Part shown: positions 46,065 to 52,679 of the stretch, piece after piece | How positions within the stretch are numbered: position 1 is the stretch's first letter | Layout of the letters: each line of letters starts with the position of its first letter | Source: Brenneria izbisi | Lineage (GTDB): Bacteria; Pseudomonadota; Gammaproteobacteria; Enterobacterales; Enterobacteriaceae | Assembly: GCF_025840185.1 (NCBI RefSeq) | Contig: NZ_JAMPJU010000017.1 | Location: forward strand, 1-52,679 | DNA length: 52,679 bases | Direction of reading: 5' to 3' | Notes under the pieces: generated by a model | The model's database searches: none | What the model saw: the letters and a program-made list of their open reading frames with translations, nothing else | Told to the model about the DNA's origin: nothing | Translations under genes and position numbers: made by a program

Positions 46065-47168
46065 ATGAGCGGCAGCCAGACCTTGGTTGTGAAACTTGGC
46101 ACCAGCGTGTTGACAGGCGGTTCACGCCGTCTTAATCGCGCCCATATTGTTGAATTGGTTCGTCAATGCGCGCAGCAACATGCGGCGGGGCACAAAATTG
46201 TGATTGTCACGTCAGGGGCAATTGCCGCCGGTCGTGAGCATTTGGGCTACCCTGAGCTACCCGCAACCATTGCGACCAAACAACTGCTGGCAGCCGTGGG
46301 GCAAAGCCGCCTGATCCAACTCTGGGAACAGCTATTTTCCATTTATGGTATCCACATCGGACAGATGTTGCTGACCCGTGCGGATCTGGAGGATCGCGAA
46401 CGCTTTCTGAACGCGCGTGACACCATGCGGGCGCTGTTGGATAACCACATTGTCCCCGTCATCAATGAAAATGATGCGGTGGCGACAGCTGAAATCAAAG
46501 TCGGCGATAATGATAACCTTTCCGCGTTGGCCGCCATTCTCGCTGATGCGGATAAATTGCTGCTGTTGACCGATCAGGCCGGGCTGTTTACCGCCGATCC
46601 GCGTAAAAATCCGGCGGCGGAATTGATCCGTGAAGTAACCGGCATTAACGATGCGTTGCGCAGCATTGCGGGCGATAGTGTATCGGGACTGGGCACCGGA
46701 GGCATGTCGACCAAGCTTCAGGCGGCGGATGTGGCTTGCCGCGCGGGGATCGATGTCGTGATTGCCGCAGGCGGCAAGCCGGGAGTGATTGGGGATGTGA
46801 TTGCCGACGTTTCTGTCGGCACGCGTTTTCATGCGCTGGAAGCGCCATTGGAAAGACGCAAACGCTGGATCTTCGGCGCGCCGCCAGCTGGTGAGATCAC
46901 CGTGGATGATGGCGCATTGTCAGCCATTCTCGAACGTGGCAGTTCATTGTTGCCCAAAGGTATCCGCGATGTGACGGGGAATTTCTCCCGTGGTGAAGTT
47001 ATCCGTATTCGCAGCCTGATGGGGCGCGATATAGCCCATGCGGTCACCCGCTATAACAGTGATGCGCTACGTATGATTGCCGGGCATCACTCCCAGCAGA
47101 TTGACGATATTCTCGGTTATGAATACGGCCCGGTGGCGGTTCATCGGGACGACATGATTATCAATTAA
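46065..47168 (+). CDS. proB: Glutamate 5-kinase
   Basis: ProB phosphorylates glutamate, the first step of proline synthesis, and is feedback-inhibited by proline. The 367-residue protein has an amino-acid-kinase domain ([47 protein letters not shown]) and a C-terminal PUA domain ([20 protein letters not shown]). ATG 46065 gives [12 protein letters not shown] as in E. coli. It is followed 10 bp later by proA, the usual operon. Confidence 0.97.
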   Translation: MSGSQTLVVKLGTSVLTGGSRRLNRAHIVELVRQCAQQHAAGHKIVIVTSGAIAAGREHLGYPELPATIATKQLLAAVGQSRLIQLWEQLFSIYGIHIGQMLLTRADLEDRERFLNARDTMRALLDNHIVPVINENDAVATAEIKVGDNDNLSALAAILADADKLLLLTDQAGLFTADPRKNPAAELIREVTGINDALRSIAGDSVSGLGTGGMSTKLQAADVACRAGIDVVIAAGGKPGVIGDVIADVSVGTRFHALEAPLERRKRWIFGAPPAGEITVDDGALSAILERGSSLLPKGIRDVTGNFSRGEVIRIRSLMGRDIAHAVTRYNSDALRMIAGHHSQQIDDILGYEYGPVAVHRDDMIIN

Positions 47169-47178
47169 GGAGCAAGCC

Positions 47179-48432
47179 ATGCTTGAACAGATGGGCAAAG
47201 CGGCAAAAGCGGCGTCTTATCAGTTAGCGGTGCTGAGCACGGCTGAAAAAGATCGCGCGTTGCTGATGATAGCGGATTTGCTCGAAGAGGAGAGCGCGAT
47301 AATACTGGCCGCCAACGAACTGGATCTGGCCGATGCGCGACAGAACGGCATGAGCGACGCACTACAGGATCGGTTGCTGCTGACGCCCGCGCGTCTGACG
47401 GCTATCGCCAACGACGTACGCCAGGTGTGCCGCTTAACCGATCCGGTCGGGCAAATCATTGATGGCGGCATGCTGGATAACGGCCTCAAGCTGGAGCGTC
47501 GGCGTGTACCCCTCGGCGTGGTTGGCGTGATTTATGAAGCGCGGCCCAACGTAACGATTGATGTGGCTTCCCTGTGCCTGAAAACAGGTAATGCGGTCAT
47601 TCTACGCGGTGGTAAAGAGACTTATCGCACCAATGCGGCGACGGTAAAAGTCATTCAACAGGCGCTGGCACAATGCGGCCTGCCTGCCGCCGCGGTTCAG
47701 GCGATTGAAAGTCCCGATCGCGAACTGGTGAATCAGTTACTCAGACTGGATCGTTATGTGGACATGCTCATTCCTCGCGGCGGCGCGGGCCTGCATAAAC
47801 TGTGCCGTGAGCAATCGACCATTCCGGTGATTACCGGGGGCATCGGGGTATGTCACATCTACGCGGACGAAAGCATTGATTTCGACAAAGCGCTGACGGT
47901 AATCGAGAACGCCAAAGTTCAGCGCCCCAGCGCCTGTAACAGTTTGGAAACCCTGCTGGTTCAGCAAAGCATTGCCGCCACCTTCCTGCCGGCACTGAGC
48001 AGGAAAATGGCGCAGGCTGGCGTGACGCTACATGCCAGTACATCGGCGATGCCATATCTGAGCGACGGACCGGCGAAGGTGGTTACGGTGGAAGACGCTG
48101 ACTATGATGACGAATGGCTTTCCAACGACCTGAATGTCACGCTGGTGGACGATCTGGAACAGGCTATCGCCCATATTCGCCAGCATGGTACGCAGCACTC
48201 GGATGCAATTCTGACGCGCTCCCTGAGCAATGCGGAACGCTTCGTTCAGGCAGTGGATTCCTCGGCGGTGTATGTCAATGCCAGCACTCGCTTTACCGAC
48301 GGCGGACAGTTTGGTCTAGGCGCGGAAGTCGCGGTCAGCACGCAGAAACTGCATGCTCGCGGCCCGATGGGATTAGAAGCGCTAACCACCTACAAATGGA
48401 TTGGTTACGGCGAGGATCTGGTGCGTCCATAA
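47179..48432 (+). CDS. proA: Gamma-glutamyl phosphate reductase
   Basis: ProA reduces glutamyl-5-phosphate to glutamate semialdehyde with NADPH, second step of proline synthesis. The 417-residue aldehyde-dehydrogenase-like protein has [17 protein letters not shown], the Gly-rich [14 protein letters not shown] and catalytic Cys in [12 protein letters not shown], and ends [20 protein letters not shown]. Length equals E. coli. It is the last gene before thrW. Confidence 0.97.
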   Translation: MLEQMGKAAKAASYQLAVLSTAEKDRALLMIADLLEEESAIILAANELDLADARQNGMSDALQDRLLLTPARLTAIANDVRQVCRLTDPVGQIIDGGMLDNGLKLERRRVPLGVVGVIYEARPNVTIDVASLCLKTGNAVILRGGKETYRTNAATVKVIQQALAQCGLPAAAVQAIESPDRELVNQLLRLDRYVDMLIPRGGAGLHKLCREQSTIPVITGGIGVCHIYADESIDFDKALTVIENAKVQRPSACNSLETLLVQQSIAATFLPALSRKMAQAGVTLHASTSAMPYLSDGPAKVVTVEDADYDDEWLSNDLNVTLVDDLEQAIAHIRQHGTQHSDAILTRSLSNAERFVQAVDSSAVYVNASTRFTDGGQFGLGAEVAVSTQKLHARGPMGLEALTTYKWIGYGEDLVRP

Positions 48433-48457
48433 CCGCTCTTTTAAATCTGAAAGTTAT

Positions 48458-48499
48458 AGGATCCTCTGTTATTAGCTTGGAAAATTATCAGAGGATCCT
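48458..48499. repeat. 11-bp inverted repeat between proA and thrW
   Basis: AGGATCCTCTG (48458-48468) and CAGAGGATCCT (48489-48499) are perfect complements across a 20-nt spacer. It may end proBA transcription, though the T tract is poor. Confidence 0.5.
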
Positions 48500-48621
48500 T
48501 ATCGAGCTCAAGACGATTATAAAACCATCAGACGATAGCCAAACGCTTGACTTGATGTGTCGTTTTCACTAGTTTGTCACCCCGTAGCCCACGTCTGGCG
48601 TTCGCCACGACGAGTCTTAAG

Positions 48622-48697
48622 GCCGATATAGCTCAGTTGGTAGAGCAGCGCATTCGTAATGCGAAGGTCGTAGGTTCGACTCCTATTATCGGCACCA
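48622..48697 (+). tRNA. thrW: tRNA-Thr (anticodon CGU)
   Basis: The 76-nt gene folds as a full cloverleaf including the encoded CCA end: acceptor GCCGATA with TATCGGC, anticodon CGT at 48655-48657 within TTCGTAA, T-arm GTTCGACTC. It is identical to my memory of E. coli thrW and, as there, follows proBA. thrW is a known integration site for prophages and islands in E. coli, and the retron here begins less than 200 bp beyond it. Confidence 0.97.
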
Positions 48698-48759
48698 TCT
48701 TTTATCGTAAAATCATCAAGTTACTATTGCAGTGTTTTGCTTTGTTCAACACTAATGTG

Positions 48760-48800
48760 CAATTTTGCGCGTTGTAGGTGTGGCAAAATTGTGGCAACAA
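48760..48800. repeat. Tandem and inverted repeats beside thrW
   Basis: TGTGGCAAAAT and TGTGGCAACAA abut at 48779-48800 as an 11-bp near-repeat, and CAATTTTGC (48760-48768) is complementary to GCAAAATTG (48783-48791). Repeats like this occur next to tRNA-associated integrase sites as arm-type binding sites. No integrase gene is seen in the window. Confidence 0.45.
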
Positions 48801-48880
48801 TAATTGTTTAATTTAGCACTACAAAGCGAAAGCCTGTATGAGTTCAATATTTGAAATTTCGTGGAAGAAGGCGTAAAATG

Positions 48881-49056
48881 CCAATGCTCTTTAGCGTATT
48901 ATGGATTTACCACCTGATTGGTCAAATCTAGTTGGGCGTTGCGCCAAACTCTAATTTATTGATTACATTTACAGTTGCGGAACAAACTTTTTGAGCCGCA
49001 ATCCAGTAGGTTGCGGATCAAAAAGTTTGTTCCGCGGCTTCAAGTAAAGAGCCTGG
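48881..49056 (+). ncRNA. Retron msr-msd RNA (predicted)
   Basis: The RNA can be folded by eye. Ends: CCAATGCTCTTTA (48881-48893, a1) pairs with TAAAGAGCCTGG (49045-49056, a2), with 8 exact pairs plus three more across a small bulge. TTAGCG follows a1, and its G at 48894 is the probable branching guanosine. The msr has two stem-loops (48904-48928, 48933-48949). The msd is a long hairpin: an 18-bp perfect stem (48977-48994 with 49018-49035) capped by a 6-bp stem and a 9-nt loop. A DNA from about 48967 to 49044 would be close to 78 nt, the Ec78 size; the ends are my estimate. Confidence 0.75.
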
Positions 49057-49138
49057 ACCTTGGGATGGACAGGGAACTTAGAGCTCCTTGTTCATCTCTT
49101 GGTACTAGTTATTGATTGGTAAACGGAACAAGCTGGTA

Positions 49139-50077
49139 ATGAGCATCGACATTGAAACGACACTTCAAAAAGCTTACCCCGATTTTGACGTACTTTTAAA
49201 ATCAAGACCAGCGACACACTACAAAGTATACAAAATTCCAAAGCGTACAATTGGCTATCGTATCATAGCTCAACCCACGTCACGAGTAAAAGCAATACAA
49301 AGGGATATAATTGAAATACTCAAACAACATACTCATATTCACGATGCCGCCACAGCGTATGTTGATGGGAAGAATATATTAGATAACGCCAAGATACATC
49401 AAAACTCAGTTTATTTATTAAAGCTGGATTTGGTCAATTTTTTTAATAAAATAACACCGGAACTTTTATTCAAGGCATTAGCTAGAAAAAAATTAGATAT
49501 TTCAGACACCAATAAAAATTTATTAAAACAATTTTGTTTTTGGAATAGAACAAAAAGAAAAAATGGTGCATTAGTTTTAAGTGTAGGAGCACCAAGCTCT
49601 CCTTTTATATCGAATATCGTTATGAGTAGCTTCGATGAAGAGATAAGCTCTTTTTGCTTATCAAATAAAATAAATTATTCAAGATATGCTGATGATTTAA
49701 CTTTTTCAACAAATGAAAGAGATGTTTTAGGATTGGTACATCAAAAGGTAAAATTAACCTTGCTTTATTTTTTTGGCTCACGGATTATAATTAACAATAA
49801 CAAAATTGTATATTCATCAAAAGCTCATAACCGTCATGTCACTGGAGTAACTTTAACTAATAATAATAAGTTATCAATAGGAAGGGAAAGAAAACGATAC
49901 ATTGCTTCTTTAGTATTCAAGTTTAAAGAAGGCAAGCTTTCTAGTGTTGATATTAATCACCTTAGAGGCTTAATCGGTTTTGCTCATAATATTGAGCCAA
50001 CGTTCATTGAAAGACTTGAAAAAAAATATGGAAAATCAACAATAGAGTCTATCAAGAAATATTCTGAAGGAGGATAA
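49139..50077 (+). CDS. Retron reverse transcriptase
   Basis: This 313-residue enzyme copies the msd part of the RNA into msDNA, priming from the msr branching G. Retron-RT marks: KVYKIPKRTIGYRIIAQP at the N-terminus, LDLVNFFNKITPELLF, GAPSSPFISNIVMSSFDEEI, catalytic YADD at residues 183-186, and HNRHVTGVTLTNNNKLSIGR. ATG 49139 is preferred to an upstream TTG (49112). The gene is very AT-rich against its proBA neighbours. It lies 82 bp after the msd and two bases before the ATPase gene, one operon. Confidence 0.93.
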   Translation: MSIDIETTLQKAYPDFDVLLKSRPATHYKVYKIPKRTIGYRIIAQPTSRVKAIQRDIIEILKQHTHIHDAATAYVDGKNILDNAKIHQNSVYLLKLDLVNFFNKITPELLFKALARKKLDISDTNKNLLKQFCFWNRTKRKNGALVLSVGAPSSPFISNIVMSSFDEEISSFCLSNKINYSRYADDLTFSTNERDVLGLVHQKVKLTLLYFFGSRIIINNNKIVYSSKAHNRHVTGVTLTNNNKLSIGRERKRYIASLVFKFKEGKLSSVDINHLRGLIGFAHNIEPTFIERLEKKYGKSTIESIKKYSEGG

Positions 50078-50078
50078 A

Positions 50079-51707
50079 ATGGAACAGAACTTACCGACTA
50101 GAATAACTAAATTAATTAAAAAATCGGAAAGTGGTGATTTTGCAACTTCTTATCAACTTTATAAGATATTTGGCTCAAATGAGTACGGGGTTGAGCCTGA
50201 TGAGAAAATGTCTAATTACTTTAAAGAGTTATCAGCAAAACAGCTAGAAGGTGGTCAACTGAGAGTTGCTGCTATTCGTTTGGAAAACTATAAAGGGTTT
50301 GAGTCCCTTATAATGAATTTTTCCCTGAAAAAAAACTCTACAATTTTAGTAGGAAATAATGGCTGTGGGAAGTCGACGATTCTCGATGCAATTCAGAAGG
50401 GAATGACGCATCTCTCCTCAAGACTATCTACTCGCTCACATAATGGCGATAGTATTGAAAAGCATGAGTTAAAAAAAGGTCAAAACTATGCTTCGATCGT
50501 AATAAATTACGACTATATGGGAGTATCCTTCCCTATGACCATAGCTATGACCGAACCTGGTTATGAGGATAGAGCAAAAAGTAACTATAGCGGAATTAAT
50601 GAGTTAGGTAATATTTTCAAAACAGCCAATTCAATAAATCAAAATACTTCATTTCCTTTAATTGCAATGTATACAGTTGAAAGAGCTAATGATGTTTCAA
50701 CTAAAGACATTGAGAATTCAGCAGAAATTAAAGAAGCTCAAATCTGGGATAAATTCAAAGCATATAATAAGAGCCTGACAGGGAAGGCTGATTTTAAATT
50801 ATTCTTTAGATGGTTTAAAGAACTTATAGAAATTGAAAATTCTGATAATGCTGATATAACAGCATTAAGGGCAGAAATTCGAGCTAAAGAAAAGGATTTA
50901 GACAATCCATTATTAAAAGCTCTACTAGCAGAAAATAAAGATTCTCAAACTACTAAAAAGTTGCTAGAAGATCATAACAACACTCTAAAGATTTTAAAGG
51001 ATAAATTAAATAGCTATTATTCAATCAATAGTAAAACATTACATACGGTTGAAGATGCAATTTATTCTTTCCTCCCGGGATTTAGTAACCTTAAACTTCA
51101 AAGAGCTCCTCTTGATCTGATTGTGGATAAAGAGAATGTTTCTCTAAGTGTTTTGCAATTATCGCAAGGTGAAAAATCCATTTTAGCATTAATTGCTGAT
51201 ATTGCTCGTAGATTGACATTGTTAAACCCTAATAGCGTCAATCCGTTAAATGGCACTGGAGTTGTGTTAATTGATGAAATAGATCTTCACTTACACCCAT
51301 CATGGCAGCAAAATATTATTCCGCGACTTGAGAGAACTTTTAAAAATATTCAGTTTATAGTTACAACTCATAGTCCTCAGGTTTGTCATACTATTGATAG
51401 CCAAAACATATGGTTATTAAAGAATGGCCAAAAGTTTAAGGCACCGAAAGGAGTTAGAGGAGCAATATCTTCTTGGGTATTGGAGAATTTGTTTGAGGTT
51501 GCTCAAAGGCCGCCAGATGATAAGTACACCAAACTCTTACAAGAATATAAAGATTTAGTATATTCAGAAGAATATGCTAGCGATTACACAAGAAAGCTAG
51601 GTGCTACTTTATCCCAACATTTCGGTCCGGATGATGAAACCTTAGTAGAGTTAAAGCTTGAAATTGAAAAAAGAATTTGGGAGGATGACTTTGAAAAGGA
51701 TCAATAA
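50079..51707 (+). CDS. Retron effector ATPase (PtuA-like, ABC/SMC type)
   Basis: The 542-residue protein opens with a ~60-residue leader, then AAIRLENYKGFESLIMNFSL and Walker A GNNGCGKST (92-100). A coiled middle (about 265-330, rich in Lys, Glu and Leu) separates it from signature LQLSQGEKSILALIADIARR, Walker B with D399-E400 (VVLIDEIDLHLHP) and switch His in VTTHSPQVCHTID. This is the PtuA-like member of Septu and of Ec78-type retrons. AAGGAGG precedes the start, which follows the RT stop by one base; its 3' end overlaps the nuclease gene. Confidence 0.88.
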   Translation: MEQNLPTRITKLIKKSESGDFATSYQLYKIFGSNEYGVEPDEKMSNYFKELSAKQLEGGQLRVAAIRLENYKGFESLIMNFSLKKNSTILVGNNGCGKSTILDAIQKGMTHLSSRLSTRSHNGDSIEKHELKKGQNYASIVINYDYMGVSFPMTIAMTEPGYEDRAKSNYSGINELGNIFKTANSINQNTSFPLIAMYTVERANDVSTKDIENSAEIKEAQIWDKFKAYNKSLTGKADFKLFFRWFKELIEIENSDNADITALRAEIRAKEKDLDNPLLKALLAENKDSQTTKKLLEDHNNTLKILKDKLNSYYSINSKTLHTVEDAIYSFLPGFSNLKLQRAPLDLIVDKENVSLSVLQLSQGEKSILALIADIARRLTLLNPNSVNPLNGTGVVLIDEIDLHLHPSWQQNIIPRLERTFKNIQFIVTTHSPQVCHTIDSQNIWLLKNGQKFKAPKGVRGAISSWVLENLFEVAQRPPDDKYTKLLQEYKDLVYSEEYASDYTRKLGATLSQHFGPDDETLVELKLEIEKRIWEDDFEKDQ

Positions 51708-52467
51708 AACTTCGGAGGATCAATTCTTTAGCAACTTCAAAGCTCAAAATCCAAATGGAACTTGGGATGATTTTAGGAATCATGAACAAGGTGTTTTGTA
51801 TAAGAGGCTCAAGCAACATATTTGCATTGATCAAATGTACCTTTGTGCGTATTGTGAGATAGATTTAGATTGTGAAAATGAACATGAAATAAAAGTGGAG
51901 CATTTCAAATCCAAATCTGGTTCACTCCCAGGTGGTATTAATTGGCATTTAGAATGGTCTAATCTCTTAGCTGTATGTCTAGGTGGTACAAATGAAGGTG
52001 ATGATTATCAATTACCGGTGAACCTTAGTTGCGATTCATATAAATCTCATTATGAAGACAAAAATAAAATTATTGACAAAGACTGGACAGGGAAAATTCT
52101 CCTTCCCCTCACGCTTCCAGATGCGCATAATTTATTTATTTTTGACAAAGGTACAGGTAAATTGCTACCTAATGAACCATACTGTAATAGCATTAGCATA
52201 GATGGGAAGCCTGCTGCAGAAACACTCGACATTGTTAATAAAACAATAGAGGTTTTAAATTTAAATTGTAGCAGACTAAATAACGCTAGAATGAAATTGC
52301 TATTTCTCTTCAATAAGTGTGCACGAGAAAAAGATTTAAGAAAAATGCATAAGTTACTGATACAATGGAGTCAAGGTAAACCTAAGTTTTTTCAGACGAC
52401 ACGAGATATAATTATTCGTGAAAGCAGAATTTGCCAAGGATTATTGGACGGAACGATAAAATATTAA
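51685..52467 (+). CDS. Retron effector HNH nuclease (PtuB-like)
   Basis: A 260-residue HNH protein. C54 and C57 (CAYCEIDLD) form one half of the zinc or HNH knuckle, KVEHFKSKSG carries the HNH His, NLLAVCLGGTNEG and LSCDSYKS follow. It fits the retron-associated HNH group (TIGR02646-like) that partners PtuA-type ATPases. The gene overlaps the ATPase by 23 bp. GGGAGG ends right before ATG 51685, so a TTG at 51691, 6 bases from it, may be the actual start; it changes the protein by two residues. Confidence 0.85.
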   Translation: MTLKRINKTSEDQFFSNFKAQNPNGTWDDFRNHEQGVLYKRLKQHICIDQMYLCAYCEIDLDCENEHEIKVEHFKSKSGSLPGGINWHLEWSNLLAVCLGGTNEGDDYQLPVNLSCDSYKSHYEDKNKIIDKDWTGKILLPLTLPDAHNLFIFDKGTGKLLPNEPYCNSISIDGKPAAETLDIVNKTIEVLNLNCSRLNNARMKLLFLFNKCAREKDLRKMHKLLIQWSQGKPKFFQTTRDIIIRESRICQGLLDGTIKY

Positions 52468-52478
52468 CAGTAGAGGGA

Positions 52479-52538
52479 CATGCGCAGATTCCATTTATTG
52501 TTATTCTAAATGATAATGATTTAAATATTTTGCGCATG
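52479..52538. repeat. CATGCGCA / TGCGCATG inverted repeat after the retron
   Basis: CATGCGCA (52479-52486) and TGCGCATG (52531-52538) are perfect complements with 44 AT-rich bases between. The left arm begins 11 bp after the nuclease stop. It may be a terminator-like structure or an element boundary. Confidence 0.45.
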
Positions 52539-52602
52539 ATTTCTATTCTCATCAAAGAATATTTTTACGCTGCATCCAATTATTATAGTTATTATGTAGG
52601 TT

Positions 52603-52679
52603 TGTAGTCCCCCCTGAATTTAGTCTTACCGCTTAATAGAGTTCTCTGGTTAAAATACAACCAACGGAGGCTCATCATG
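52603..52679 (+). mobile_element. Probable left end of an IS3-family element and start of its first ORF
   Basis: TGTAGTCCCCCCTGAATTTA resembles the terminal inverted repeat of IS911-type IS3 elements (which open TGTAG...CCCCCTGAAT from memory). About 70 bp later CGGAGG, six bases, then ATG at the very last three bases of the window form a start site, the spacing expected for orfA. The rest is outside the window, so identity is unproven. Confidence 0.45.

Noticed and set aside
48574..48777. 67-residue frame over thrW
   Set aside because: Most of it is the tRNA gene itself, which explains the open frame.
49112..49138. TTG start for the reverse transcriptase
   Set aside because: It would add nine residues with no retron-RT similarity; ATG 49139 is adequate, although the ribosome-binding site is weak in both cases.
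48698..52679. CRISPR array or integrase beside thrW
   Set aside because: No regularly spaced direct repeats of 24-40 bp and no tyrosine-recombinase motif were found; only the short repeats already listed.

Overview
The window reads as chromosome of an enterobacterium of the Pectobacteriaceae type (Brenneria, Pectobacterium, Dickeya or Lonsdalea). Three things suggest this: core proteins very close to E. coli K-12 orthologues, E. coli-like local gene order in several blocks (rrn-pssA-patZ-tapT-trxC; emrRAB next to proVWX; fadE-gmhA-yafJ-yafK-dinB; pepD-gpt-frsA-crl-proBA-thrW), and a secreted plant-natriuretic-peptide/expansin-like protein of the kind known from plant pathogens. The genus is inference; no 16S sequence is present.

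Layout. 1-200: 3' end of a 5S rRNA gene and two terminators. 218-7104: phospholipid synthesis (pssA), protein acetylation (patZ), tRNA modification (tapT, yfiF) and thioredoxin 2 (trxC). 7211-10710: EmrAB multidrug pump with its MarR-type repressor. 10951-12159: an MFS transporter where E. coli has ygaY. 12160-13622: a low-GC accessory pocket with a decayed bacteriocin-exporter fragment and the PNP/EG45-like secreted protein. 13623-17125: the osmoprotectant importer ProVWX. 17126-17696: gene-free, with inverted repeats.

17697-28447 is a purine/ureide catabolism block: hpxZ-hpxY-hpxX-hpxW leftward, then the RpiR-type regulator hpxU, a four-gene polar-solute ABC importer, and hpxJ-hpxK rightward. 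Two nearly identical 18-bp pseudo-palindromes lie ahead of hpxU/hpxW and ahead of the ABC importer and are the best candidates for the HpxU operator. 28498-34931 is a complete methionine-salvage block: ybdL-yafV leftward, mtnBCD rightward, mtnA leftward, mtnK rightward. Tandem MetJ-like boxes lie between ybdL and mtnB, and a weaker set between mtnA and mtnK. 34960-47168 onward carries yajD, fadE (candidate FadR operator), gmhA, yafJ, dpaA/yafK, dinB (LexA box), pepD, gpt, frsA, crl, proB and proA, ending at the tRNA-Thr(CGU) gene thrW.

Just past thrW the DNA turns AT-rich and holds a retron: a msr-msd RNA that can be folded by eye (48881-49056), a YADD reverse transcriptase, a PtuA-like ABC/AAA ATPase and a PtuB-like HNH nuclease. 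This is the architecture of type I-A (Ec78-like) anti-phage retrons. A probable IS3-family left end begins about 135 bp further on and the window stops at its first start codon. The retron is the most interesting system here, followed by the PNP-like protein and the regulatory pairs in the hpx and mtn blocks.
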